The notes below the pieces were generated by a model. It searched no databases and was not told where the DNA came from. It saw only the letters and a list, made by a program, of their open reading frames with translations. A stretch of DNA of 64,000 bases from Ahaetulla prasina (lineage: Eukaryota > Chordata > Lepidosauria > Squamata > Colubridae), in NCBI RefSeq assembly GCF_028640845.1, contig NC_080540.1, forward strand, positions 276,535,524 to 276,599,523, written 5' to 3'. Positions 22,746 through 33,956 of this stretch are shown here, piece by piece. A program made the translations under genes and the position numbers. Within the stretch, counting starts at the first letter, position 1; each line of letters opens with the position of its first letter.

Positions 22746-24240
22746 TTCTAGTGGGTTCATGAACAATTTTATGGAGGCATAGAAATCTTCTAAAATAATT
22801 TACCTTCCATTTGTAAATTTTGGAATGCATTGTGTTTATCAGAATACAAGAATAGCATGAAGTTCACAAAGTTTCCAGGAGTTTATGGTTTCTTTTAAGC
22901 TTTCAGAGGATCTAATAATGGCATTGTTTTAATGTGGATTGGATTTCTCCCCTTCGCCATGAGCAGTTTTAGCTGATTATGAGCAGAGCCTCCAGCCAAA
23001 AATTAAAAATGATCATACATTGTGGTTTTTAAAGTCCAAACCCTTCTGTTTTTGTTCACGCCTTTTTGTTCTTCCCACCCAAAGCCATGTTCCCTCTTTA
23101 CAACTGATATACGGTTGTCATTGGTTTTCCAAGAAGAAATATAACACTCCACATTTGTACAAACAGTAAATGTGAGATACAGGGGACAGTGTTGTGGTAT
23201 TATGTCTCGGCTGCACAAAATGAAAATAATGACCCCATGTACCCGAAAATCAATGTCTTTTTCCAAGTATTTTAGAAACTGTTCTCATTATTGCTCATAC
23301 TTGCCACATTTGCTGATCCAACTATGCCAGAAAACTAAGTGAAAAAGGAACATTTTAGTTTTGCAACAGACCTTGGAGAGCATCCCCAAAATTACCCAAT
23401 TAGAACTCTGGACAGGCTGGAATTCATCTTTGAAAACTCTTATAAACAACAGGACTGAAGAAGAATCTACACTGCATAGTTGAGCTCAAACTCCAGCATT
23501 ATTACTCTAATCCCCAACTAAAACTACACAGATCATTCTCTGACCTAGAGCCAAGAGCAGCTTCAATTTGAACTTTCAATTGCATGAAGCTGCAGGCAAT
23601 CCTGCAATCCTGTTCTAATCTTGTGGCTGGAATCTGCCCAGAAATTTGAGGATATTGCTTAAAAATAAAGTCAGATTTCTGTGTCTTTTGCTTTAAGCAA
23701 CCTGCTAAAACAAATGTTTGCTTTCAGGGGTTATGAACAATCCAGAAAAAAGAAAGGTTGCTCAAAGGGCAGGCACAGATTATTAAGTGAAGCTACACTT
23801 TTAAACAATCTATTCATGCATTAATAAATTCCAAGATTTAACAGTTGCATACACATATGCAGGAACATGTGTACACCAAATAAGCTTAGCACTGTGGCAG
23901 TGATGCAGCTCTAGAAAGGCATCCTTAGATGCACCAACCAAAGTGTTTATCTCTGGAATTGAAACCATAGCAGCACTTGCTTAGGATACTATTGTATACC
24001 ATATTACATTTACATTTAATTCTTCAGCAGCCAAGTGTACAAATGTGGTCTTTATCCCTGACCATGCGAACTGCAGTGCCAAATTATGAATGCACAAGAA
24101 AATGCCATGCTCTTTCAAAACAAAGTAATCGTATTTCCGAGTGCCTGAACCGTTGCTGCTTGAATTTTCCTCCTCTGCACAACACAATCAACACAAACGC
24201 TCAGGTTTAAAAACACAGCCAACCAGGCAAAAGAACAGCT
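22746..24240. other. Unassigned 1.5-kb stretch
   Basis: No repeat family, RNA gene or coding exon that I can support. Confidence 0.5.
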
Positions 24241-24245
24241 TATTT

Positions 24246-26379
24246 CAGGTAGTCCTTGACTTACGACTACAACTGAGCCCAAAAGTTCTGTTGTTAAGTG
24301 AAACATTTGTTAAGCGAGTTTTGTCCCAGTTCAAGAGCTTTCTTGCCTCAGTTATTTATTTATTTATTTATTTTGTTGAGTACATATTAGATAATATATA
24401 TAAGTATAAGCATGAATTGAATACATAAAATGAATACAATTAAAGGGAACATTAGGACAGGGACAGTAGGCATGCTGGTGCTCTTATGCACGCCCCTTAT
24501 AGACCTCTTAGAAATGGGGTGAGGTCAACAGTAGACAGTCTTAGGTTAAAGTTTTGGGGATTTTGGGATGAAACCACAGAGTCAGGTAGTACATTCCACG
24601 CACTGATCACTCTTTTGCTAAAGTCATATTTCTGCAATCGAGTTTAGTGCAGTTTACCTTAAGTTTGTATCTATTGTGTCCTCGTGTATTGTTGTGGTTG
24701 AAACTGAAGTAGTCATTGACAGGTAGGACACCGTAGCAGATGATTTTATGAGCTATGCTCAGGTCATACCAAAGGTGGCGTAGTTCTAAATTTTTTAAAT
24801 CCAGAATTTCAAGTCTGGTGGCACAAGGTATTTTGTTGCGATCAGAGGAGTGGAGGACTCTTCTTGTGAAATATTTCTGGATGTGCTCAATTGTATTAAT
24901 GTCCGATATGCAGTGTGGGTTCCAGACAGATGAGCTCTATTCGAGAATTGGTCTAGCAAATGTTTTGTATGCTCTGGTTAGTAGTGTAATCTTACCGGAG
25001 AAGAAGCTACGCAAGATTAGGTTTACAACTCTTAATGCCTTTTTGGCGATGTTGTTACAGTGGGCTTTGGCACTTAGATCATTTGATATGAGTACTCCAA
25101 GGTTCTTGACAGAGTGAGGGTCATCTACAAAGTTATGTCCACTTAGCTTGTATTTTATGTTCTGATTCTTTTTGCCCATGTGTAAAATAGAGCATTTGTT
25201 GGTTAAGATTTGGAGTTGCCAATTTTTTGACCATTCTGACACAAAGTCAAGGTCTTTTTGAAGGGTAGCAGCATTGTGGTAGTGTTAAATAGTTTAACAT
25301 CATCGGTGAAGAGAACACACTTACTTATAATATGATCACAAAAGTCATTTATGAAGAGTGTTGGTCCTAGAACGCTGCCTTGGGGGACACCGCTATTAAC
25401 AGGTGCAGGATTTGATAGGGCACTGCCTATTTTGACTACTTGTTGCCTGTTTGATAGAAACACAGTTATCCAATTATGGAAGCATCTGGAGATGCTATAG
25501 GATTTTAATTTTAGAAGTAGTTTGTCATGTACTACTTAATCAAAGGCTTTACTATGTAAATTGCATCTACTGCACCTATTGCTTTGCCCTGATCAAGATT
25601 TTTAGTCCATATGTTTTTGCAGTGTAGAAGTTGTAGATTACAGGATAATTTTTTTCTGAAACCAAATTGTTTATTAGAGAGTAGGTTGTTTGTTTCTAGG
25701 TGGAGGGTAATGGATTGGTTGATGATTGATTCTATTACTTTGCAGGTGACGCAGCATAAAGAGATTGGTCTGTAATTTTCAACTAGGCTGGGGTCTCCCC
25801 TTTTGAAGATAGGGATGACTGTGGCTAGTGACCATAGATTGGGTAGGGAGCTGGTCCTTAAAGATTTTTCAAAGATTATGCTTAGGGGTTCTGCTATAAC
25901 AGTGGAAAGCTTTTTTAAGAAGTATGCACATAATCCATCAGGTCCAATAGATAGAGATGGTTTCAGTCTACGTAGTGCCCTTTCAACATTATCTTCTGTG
26001 AAATCTATTTGTGTTAGATCGTTGTAGCCATTATTAGTACAACTAGGGAATGTTGGGCATTGTTGTTAACAAAGTTTCTTGCCTTTCTTTCTTGCCTCAG
26101 TTATTAAGTGAATCACTGCAGGTGGTAAGTGAACAACACAGTTTTTAAGTGAATATGGCTTCCTCCTTAACTTTGCTCCACAGAAGGTCATAAAAGGATC
26201 TCACATGACCTTGGGACACAGGCATGAGCCAGTTGCCAAGCATTTGAATTTTGATCACATGACCATGGGGATGCTACAAAGGTCACAAGTGTGAAAAACG
26301 GTCATAAGTCACTTTTTTCAGTGCCATTGTAAGTTTGAATGTTCACTAAATGAACTGTTGTAAAGCTGAAGTCTACCAG
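24246..26379. mobile_element. Tc1/mariner-type MITE split by a LINE
   Basis: The left half starts CAGGTAGTCCTTGACTTACG (24246) and runs to CTTGCCTCAGTTATT. The right half resumes at 26087 with the same stretch and ends GAAGTCTACCAG (26379). Removing the inserted LINE and one TSD copy restores a continuous element resembling the one at 55.86 kb. Confidence 0.82.
24338..26105 (-). mobile_element. CR1/L2-superfamily LINE, 5'-truncated, 19-bp TSD
   Basis: On the minus strand a non-LTR reverse transcriptase is readable in pieces: a GPDGL-like block and ENYRPISL near 25.9-25.75 kb, NSGVPQGSVLGPTLF at about 25400, CVLFTDDVKLFN (the FADD box, Ala to Thr) at about 25310, and the thumb NLGVLISNDLS and TRAYKTFARPILE to 24937. 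Frameshifts and stops separate the pieces. The minus-strand 3' end is an AAAT-type tail at 24357-24376. CTTTCTTGCCTCAGTTATT occurs at 24338-24356 and 26087-26105, a 19-bp TSD. The endonuclease domain is absent. Confidence 0.85.
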
Positions 26380-27064
26380 CATTGGATTACTGGTTAGTTA
26401 ACTAAGACTGGTTAATTTTGAAAAAATAAAATAGGGAAGTATGGGAGTTTCTCAAGAGGATCCTTCCCTCTTCCCCTTTTATCCCCAATATAGATAGATA
26501 CTTACGACCACAATTCACCCCAAAATTTCTGTTGTTAAGTGAAACATTTGTTGAGGTTTGCCCCATTTTACGACCTTTCTTGCCATAGTTGTTAAGTGAA
26601 TTGCTGTAGTTGATAAGTTAATAACCCGGTTGTTAAATGAATTCGGCTGCTCCACTGACTTTGTCAGAAAGTCTCAAAAGGTGATCACATGAACCTGGGA
26701 CACTGCATCTGTCATAAATATGAACCAGTTGACAAGCATCTGAATTTTGAACACATAATCATAGGGATACCGCAAAGGTCATAAGCAGTCGTGGGATTCA
26801 AATTTTTTTACTACCGGTTCTGTGGACATGGCTTTGGTGGGCATGGCATGGCTTGGTGGGCATAGCTTGGTGGTTGTGGTAGGGGAAGGATACTGTAAAA
26901 TCTCCATTCCCTCCCCACTCCAGGGGAAGGTTACTGCAAAATCCCCAATTCCTTCCAATCAGCCGGGACTCAGGAGGCAGAGAATAGATGGGGGCAGGGC
27001 CAGTCAGAGGTGATATTTACTGGTTCTCTGAACTACTCAAAATTTCCGCTACCGGTTCTCTAGA

Positions 27065-29115
27065 AGGGGCATTGGCTTATCTGAGACACACCTTCTTGTT
27101 GAGTGGAGACAGCAGCCAGGTATGGGTTGTTCTCATCTGTTCAGATTGGAGGACTGAGTCTGAAGAGTTGTTAAGTAACGCCCTCGTAGCTAGGTGCCTT
27201 CCAGCTTTTGGCGAAAGCAGCTGGAAGTTATCAAGCAGCACAAATTCTTGGTGTTGATCAAATGTTGCATCAGCATACTATTCTGGATGCGAAGGAACCG
27301 CCTCTGTAACCTAAACCTGTTCAGAGGATTCAGCACCTGCAGGAGATAGAGCTTGAGAACCAGCTGACCCCCACAAGGTGGCCGTAGAAATAGAAACAGG
27401 ACAGTCTCGCAATGAGACCTGGTCAGGGGAAACCCCAGGATCAGTCTCTTGAGGAGAAGGCCTGGTTGGCATAATCAACGTTCCCAAAGCGCCCAACTCA
27501 GAAGCCGCGGCTTGCTGGCCTTGTAACAAAGCTTCTGCAATGTCTGATGTCTGCGCTGGTCATCGCGACTAGAAGACTTGGAAACACTGTGGGCCTTGTG
27601 ATGGGAATGTGAGCCTGTACTGCTTGAAGCCTCATGCCAAGGAGTCGAATGTTGAGCAGTCCCAGAACCAACCTTTCAGCCATCTTGGCTGCTGCCGCTG
27701 CTATAGCTCTATGGCCATGTTCGGACTTGCTTATCACTTTAGGCATGATACTGCGCACAATCAAAAATTAATTCCTGACAAGGAATATGTACAATGCAAT
27801 ACAGGAGGAACAATATTCCTGTTTTATCCCACATATGTGTGTGTGTGTTTTCGTAGGTTTTCACCAGTATAGGTATGTAGGTCTTGGAGTATTCAGGTCT
27901 TTTCCCATATAAGGTTGAGAGTCGCCAAGATACTCTCAACCTTACATGGGAAAAGACCCAAATATGCCAAGACCTACACACACACACACACACACACACA
28001 CCTCTTTTTCTTTCTTTTCTTTCTCTTTTGTAAATATTAAACTACATACATATATCAAAAAATAACCCCAGCTTGTATTCTAATGTCCATATCAAGCTGG
28101 CTCTACTCAGCAGTCAATCCAGCGATAATCTCCTTGCCAGGAGATAGTAAAAAAACTAAAGCGACAAGGCTTTGTTTTCGTCAGCCAGTCACTAATTGTA
28201 AGGCAAATAAAAATGCAGTGCAAAACTCCTATATATCTATCGCCACCACCTGCCCAGGCGGGAAGGCTGAAATTGGCTGCTAACCAAGCATTTGCTGATG
28301 CCCATGAGCTGATCTAAATCAAAACTCTATCGGGCCAATCAATCCAGGCACGCGAATCCGAAGATCCCAAGGCTCTGGAGAAACGCTGTTGCCTACAAAA
28401 TGGCATGCGTCTGGCACATGTTGGAGCGCTAGACTCCTCCCAATGACCTCACAAAAAGGAGTGCAGAGCTCCTGATCAAAAAACCCCGAAATCAGCTCCA
28501 ATATTCCTAGTCGTGGCCGCAAACTCAGGGAAGCGCAGGGCTGTAATTTTTTAAACACAGGCAAGTTATTTCAGAGCGCAAAGCTCTTATGATCAATTTT
28601 TCGAGCGGCTCCTCCTAAAACAAAATGGCTGCCCAACTAGCCCTCAATAGAGCGCGAAGCTCTCCCAAGCACTTAAAACAATAAATGGTGCTCCAAAGCC
28701 TATACCGCCAGTCCCAGCCCCCAATGGAGCACAAGACTCCTCCACAACTCCGGAATGCATCAACGGGGTAATCAAACAGGAAACCATAAAATATTAAGGA
28801 GCTGGGACACCCTGAGCCAGGGTAAAACAAATAAAACCAATTAAAAAAATTGAAATTTTAGCTGCCACTACCAGCCGGTACAGCAGTAAATCACTCACAT
28901 ACCACAGTTCAATAAACAATCAGAAAGAGATCAAAGATTGAAATAGTCAGAAATTTGAAGAGAGTTGCTCCCACACGTCTGTCCAGTCTGAAGGACTGAG
29001 TCAAAAGCTGGAAGGCACTAGCTACGAGGGCGGAACTTAACAACTCTTCAGACGCAGTCTTCCAATCTGAACAGACGTGAAGAACCCATGCCTGGCTGCT
29101 GTCTCCACCAATACG
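27065..29115 (-). mobile_element. 2-kb element with long inverted terminal repeats (DIRS-like?)
   Basis: The two ends carry imperfect inverted repeats of about 110 bp: 27100-27210 against 29002-29112, both containing GTGGAGACAGCAGCCAGG, GTTCAGATTGG and CCCTCGTAGCTAG blocks. No clear TSD is seen; the host flanks overlap only in AGAA. Long inverted ends without a TSD recall DIRS-type tyrosine-recombinase retrotransposons, but I found no recombinase or reverse transcriptase motif, so the copy is internally deleted or belongs elsewhere. Short interior frames on both strands have no recognised domain. Confidence 0.5.
27834..28002. repeat. Inverted repeat flanked by (TG)n and (CA)n
   Basis: Arms 27876-27922 and 27932-27978 are reverse complements with a few mismatches (GTAGGTCTTGG...GGTTGAGAGT against ACTCTCAACC...CCAAGACCTAC) around a 9-bp loop. 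A (TG)n run lies upstream and a (CA)n run (27979-28002) follows directly. It looks like a palindromic MITE inserted into the 2-kb element. Confidence 0.78.
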
Positions 29116-29334
29116 GAGAACTGGTCAGAATACCACCTCTGGTCCTAACTGTGAAAAATGGTCATAAGTCACATTTTTTCAATGCCGTTGTAACTTTGAA
29201 TGGTCACTAAACAAACTGCTATAAGTTGAGGACTATCTGTACTTAGAACCGTAAGCTCAACCTTGGGACAGATGACAGTGAAACGGAACAGAAAAGGAAA
29301 AGCAGATGGGAATGTTTTTAAGAAGTCTGTCTGG

Positions 29335-29610
29335 TGCTTGGTAGATGCAGAATCTCCGAAGACTCAGGGCGTCTTACATTGTGTAAGGCAATAGTCTCAT
29401 CCTATTTGTATATTTATATACAAAGTCAACTTATTGCCCCCCCCCCACAATCTGGGTCCTCATTTTACCTACCTTATAAAGGATGGAAGGCTGAATCAAC
29501 CTTGGGCCTGGTGGGACTCGAGCCTGCAGTAATTGTAATTGCAGGCAGCTGTGTGTTAATAACAGGCTGCATTAGCCTGGTGAGCCACTTCCCAGGGATC
29601 CTTCTGTCTT
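29335..29610 (-). mobile_element. tRNA-derived SINE with L2-type tail
   Basis: On the plus strand the tail (CTCCGAAGACTCAGGGCG) comes first, then CAATCTGGGTCCTCATTTTACC and GGAAGGCTGAATCAACCTTGG, and finally a tRNA-like head near 29600. Same family as 30.36 and 57.91 kb. Confidence 0.82.
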
Positions 29611-29710
29611 GCAGCAAAATATTGTAGTTTGGCATCAGCACAATACAACAGCCGACACTGAAGCTAATCTCCCAACCTAGTTGGAGTGGGAAAATGATTT
29701 TTCTTACATA

Positions 29711-30247
29711 GGTTAAAACAGGGGTGGTCACCAACCTTTCTGATCTCAGGGACCAGTAAATTCATAATTTTAAATCCCGCGGACCACTAATATGAATTTT
29801 TTAAAAAGATAAATAGTATTTAAAAAGGTAAAGGTTCCCCTTGCACATATGTGCTAGTCGTTCCCGACTCTAGGGGGCGATGCTCATCTCTGTTTCAAAG
29901 CCAAAGAGCCAGCGCTGTCCAAAGATGTCTCCATAGTCATGTGGTTGGCATGACTAAATGCCAAAAGTACACTGTTACCTTCCTGGTCCCTATTTCTCTA
30001 CTTGAATTTTTTACATGCTTTCAAACTGCTAGCTTTACAGAAGCTGGGGCAAGTAACGGGAGCTACCCTATTATACAGCACTAGGGATTTGAACCGCTGA
30101 ACTGCCAACCTTTCGATTGACAAGCTCAGTGTCTTAGCCACTTAGTGCAATATAAAAAATGCAAATAATTTTTCTGCGGACCACCAACATTTCCTCACGG
30201 GCCACCGGTGGTCCATGGACTACCAATTGGTGACCGCTGTGATAAAA
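29711..30247. mobile_element. hAT MITE split by a tRNA-derived SINE
   Basis: The MITE (29719-30239) starts CAGGGGTGGTCACCAACC and ends ATTGGTGACCGCTG, the same termini as the 3346-4081 element but without the coiled-coil insert. The flanks GGTTAAAA and TGATAAAA match at 6 of 8. A SINE occupies about 29821-30143. Confidence 0.8.
29821..30143 (-). mobile_element. tRNA-derived SINE (near full length)
   Basis: On the plus strand it opens AAAGGTAAAGGTTCCCCTTG and ends in the reverse complement of the tRNA head (GGGATTTGAACCGCTGAACT, then AGCTCAGTGTCTTAGCCACT). It is the most complete copy of the second SINE family in the window and defines the order of the blocks seen split at 14.89-15.54 kb. Confidence 0.85.
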
Positions 30248-30334
30248 GCTTGATTAACCATGAGAGCTTTAGCGTTTGTGACTCTTTCAGCCATTCATTT
30301 CTCAATATTACAGATTACGTGTTCTCTCTGAGGT

Positions 30335-30612
30335 TTTTTTTTTTTTTTTTTTTTGTTTACATTTATACCCCGCCCTTCTCCGAAGACTCAGGGCGGCTTA
30401 CAGTGTATAGGGCAATAGTCTCATTCTATTTGTATATTTTTTTACAAAGTCAACTTATTGCCCCCCCAACAATCTGGGTCCTCATTTTACCTACCTTATA
30501 AAGGATGGAAGGCTGAGTCAACCTTGGGCCGGGCTCGAACCTGCAGTAATTGCAGGCTACTGTGTTCTTAATAACAGGCTTTTACCAGCGTGAGCTAAAC
30601 CGGCCCGTTGAT
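30335..30612 (-). mobile_element. tRNA-derived SINE with L2-type tail and poly(T) start
   Basis: A T-run at about 30337-30354 (the A-tail on the minus strand) is followed by TACCCCGCCCTTCTCCGAAG, CAATCTGGGTCCTCATTTTACC and a tRNA-like head ending near GAGCTAAACCGGCC. A further 3' fragment of the same family lies on the plus strand at about 30723-30790 (GTGTAAGCCGCCCTGAGTCT). Confidence 0.85.
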
Positions 30613-30790
30613 CTTCATCAATAAGGCTTTTAGTTATACGATAAAAACAGCTTTTCTTTTCTCAAGTGAATTTTCTGTGAGGGAGGCTGAGCGAGCATGC
30701 TGAGCAAGCATATTGCTAACATAGTGTAAGCCGCCCTGAGTCTTCGGAGAAGGGCGGGATATAAATGCAAATTAAAAAAAAATAAAAAAA

Positions 30791-32074
30791 TTTCCAGTTC
30801 TCAATTGACCATTCTCATTGTGCAATTTATTTCCAGGTTTTTTTTTCCACTTTTGAACCTTCTGCTATAGGCATTTCATACAAGCCCTTTGTAATACACC
30901 AGAGACTTGAATTCAAAGATTTGAGACAGTCATAAACTGATGTTTCCGATAGCAGCAAGAGGCAAAACAGGCCCAGTTTGCTGGTTCTTAAATCCTGACC
31001 GTGACAGTTTCTCCTGTCTGTTAATCCCTGGCTTTGACTCTTAGCCTTTCCCCAATATATTATAACTATGCCACAAGAAAGCTGGGGAAGGATAGCCAGC
31101 AAGGCCACTGAGAAAATGGATGCCAAAGGCTGTTTTAATCTCTGGCCACAAAGAATGTACCCTGGCTTTGACTTTCACAACCATAATTATCTTTCAACTG
31201 GGAAATAAGGTGAGCCAAGAGCCAGGGGCTCTCAGATCTAAATCTAATTTTAAGATCTAAACCTAAGTCGTGCAAGCTTTAAAAAGGCAACCTTAATATC
31301 TTCTCTTGTGACTCAGGAGATAATAAATGGACCTACAACATTTGGTACCAATTAATGAATTACAATTTACACGGAATTTGAAAAGAAATATTAAAGAGCA
31401 GCACTGCTTCATCAAGAACTAAATCTTTCTCCCCCCCCCCCCACCCCTTATAAAAGAAAGCTTGGAGTGATTTTCCACATTTTTTAATTTCACATTCTTC
31501 TCTTCCAGGATTCTGCTGTTCCACTCTCCCCCATCAAATTTAAATGTTATATTTGCATCTATATTTATAGTCTTAAAACTTTATTAGCTAATAAATCAAA
31601 ATGATTTTCATCAACTGGCAGCCCTATCAGCCTTTCCTATGGGGTTTAAAATTATTTTTTTAAAGGCCTCCATAGTGTGGAGTGTGAAATGTTGACCCAA
31701 AACTATTATATCAGTGCCATGTAGTTCTAAAATAAAAATACCCTCTTCAACCATCTGTACTGCCCCAGATTCATTTTATTTGTTCTGTTTACCATGCAAT
31801 TTCAACCAAACTGATGTCTCTGCCTGGCTTCACCCTCATGGTATGATTATCCAATGCCAAAGAGAACGAGCAAAGTGCTTGTCCTTGTGGTTTTTTTTTG
31901 TTATAAAATTTGTGATTTGCTTCCGATGACAACTACAGACATTCCAAAACAGGATACAAAATAGGAGATGCAATTACATCATCTTAAAAACCATAACATG
32001 CCAACATGTTAAAACCAGAAACAACAAATCTTATGTCCCCAGTAAAGGAGACTATTTGTAGCTCAGGGTTGAAA
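30791..32074. other. Unassigned sequence
   Basis: No gene or repeat is recognised apart from a C-run near 31430-31446. Confidence 0.5.
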
Positions 32075-32225
32075 TGATGAGGGGTCCTTGATACTCTCCA
32101 AACTTGGTTGTTCTCTTGCAGACATTTCATGATTCAAACTACTGCTAGCCCTGAAGATGTTACCTAATTTGGGTCAAGAAATGCCTGCAAGAAAACACCC
32201 AAACTCAGAGAGCACCAAGGATATC
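32075..32225. mobile_element. Palindromic MITE
   Basis: Imperfect inverted arms meet around CCTGAAGATGTTACC. The left arm has CTTGGTTGTTCTCTTGCAGA and the right arm TGCAAGAAAACACCCAAACT, then GAGAGCACCAAGGA. This matches a hairpin family common in reptile genomes. Confidence 0.7.
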
Positions 32226-32497
32226 TAATATTATGTCCATAACAATTTGGTTTGCAGGAGTCAGCTCATTTCATTTCCTGAGTCTGAAGATAATTGTTGT
32301 TATGTTGAAAAAAAAATATTTACACTGAATTCCAATGATCTTGTCCATTTTTAATAGCATTACACCTGCAGTAGGTGCCTCTCCCATTACCTTCTATTGC
32401 TAAAGGCATCTATGCTAGTTAACAACCTGGTTTGGTTTTTAAGTGGCCCTGAATATCTACAAACATTGAAAATTAGCAAATGTATAAAATGTGGTGA

Positions 32498-32680
32498 GTC
32501 AGAAACCGGAATACATGAGCCTTACACATGAAAGCTGCTGGATGACTTTGGGCCAGTCACTCTATCGTACTCAATTTACCTCAGAAGGTAGTTGTGGGAA
32601 AACAGGATAAGGAAGAACTAGTAGATATATTCATCACCTTGAATGGTTTACAATGGTGATGTAAAAATAAATAACTAAAT
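32498..32680 (+). mobile_element. Sauria-type SINE, decayed
   Basis: Recognised from CACATGAAAGCTGCTGGATG, ACTTTGGGCCAGTCACTCTA and a diverged CACCTTGAATGG tail. Confidence 0.78.
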
Positions 32681-33950
32681 GTATTCTTTTCCTTTTTTAA
32701 AGTATTTTAATTTTTGTTAAATTTGCTCCATCCATCCATTGTAACAATACAATGAACATTCTAATATCAAGTAAGTATCTTAGGATCCAAAATGGTTCCC
32801 AAATCTGCATAGAAAAGCAAGGTAATTATATGATGAGAGAGGCCAGTTTGGCTAGGGATTTGCACACCCATCAAAAATTAGCTGTGGGTTGGGGCAACAT
32901 TTATGCCCTCTGTGATTTGGAAGGTGGTAGGGAAGAAGGCACATAAGGAATCTAAAGATTTGGCTAGGCATTATAATGCTAGATTTAGAAGTCACAAGAA
33001 TATAGAAAAAGTCATATAATTAACTATACCTCCTGTCCAGCATTGGAATAGGAGCCAACTAAATGCTCATGGGAACCTGAAAGCAGCACAGAAATCCAAT
33101 AGCTTTCCCTGGTTTTGGAGCAAACTGTCAGTCACTGTTTATCACAGCAGTGTTTCTGTAAAGACCAGCATGCTTTCCAGGAAAATCCTCATTTTGTTAT
33201 ACTTAAATTAGTATATATAGTAAGTTACAATTCTGTACACAGTGATTTACAAGAAAGTATGTGAAAATTAAGGCCTAACTAAGATGAACAACCCCTTTCA
33301 AATCATGATCTCAAACCAGAATGACAGACTATCAAGCCTTGTTAATAGAAATCAGTTTTAGGCTTAGAATCCCTTGTTATCTTTCAACATTTAATGTAAA
33401 TAGATTTTGGAAACTGACCTTAAATGGTAAGTTTCCCAAGGTTTGCACCAGGCACTTTCAAAATTCCTAAAAACTTTAGCTGAACCATAACTGTTTAAAA
33501 TTTATACCCCTTATTAATTAAGCATATCATTTTGTTCCTCATCTTAAGTGGGGCTTGAAGGTACTTTAAATTTTGGCTGGATATTGCAGGAATTCTGGGC
33601 CTGACAATCTAAAGATGAAAGTCAAACATGAACCTTGGTTTCTGATAAACTGGGGCAGTTGAACATCATCACACTATAGTTTGGCATCCATGAGTCAATT
33701 CACACATTTCTTCAACAAAAAACCAAGGTTTCTTGCCATATTTATAAGCAATGTATAAATGTTGACCAATTTTATATATTGATGGAATTCTGGGAAATCC
33801 CACATTTTGAAATGCCCATATTTATTTGGAATCTATGAGCATAGAAATCAATGCTTTGCTTAAAATGGTACGTGAGAACAAGACAATTTTTAAAAACATG
33901 AGGTGATCACTTATTTTTATTCATTAATAGTTTAAAACTGGGTGGGAAAA
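32681..33950. other. Unassigned 1.3-kb stretch
   Basis: No gene, RNA or repeat family is recognised. Confidence 0.5.
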
Positions 33951-33956
33951 TAGGCA

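Larger units (their letters stand above)
26780..29152. mobile_element. hAT MITE, second layer of the nest
   Basis: It begins CAGTCGTGGGATTCAAATTT at about 26788, continues through the TACCGGTTCTGTGGACATGG and GGAAGGATACTGTAAAATCT blocks to CCGGTTCTCTAGAA (27064), and resumes with AGAACTGGTCAGAATACCAC (29116) to CACCTCTG. The flanks GTCATAAG and GTCCTAAC match at 6 of 8 bases. Confidence 0.72.
26491..29241. mobile_element. Tc1/mariner-type MITE, outer layer of a deep nest
   Basis: The left part starts in GATACTTACGACCACAATTC (about 26491) and stops at AAAGGTCATAAG (26787). The right part resumes at TGTGAAAAATGGTCATAAG (about 29151) and ends GTTGAGGACTATCTG (29239) with TA following. Joining the parts restores the family's normal order. 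Confidence 0.8.

Noticed and set aside
24755..25117. 120-codon plus-strand frame at 24.8 kb
   Set aside because: It is antisense to the minus-strand LINE reverse transcriptase thumb, whose motifs read clearly on the other strand.
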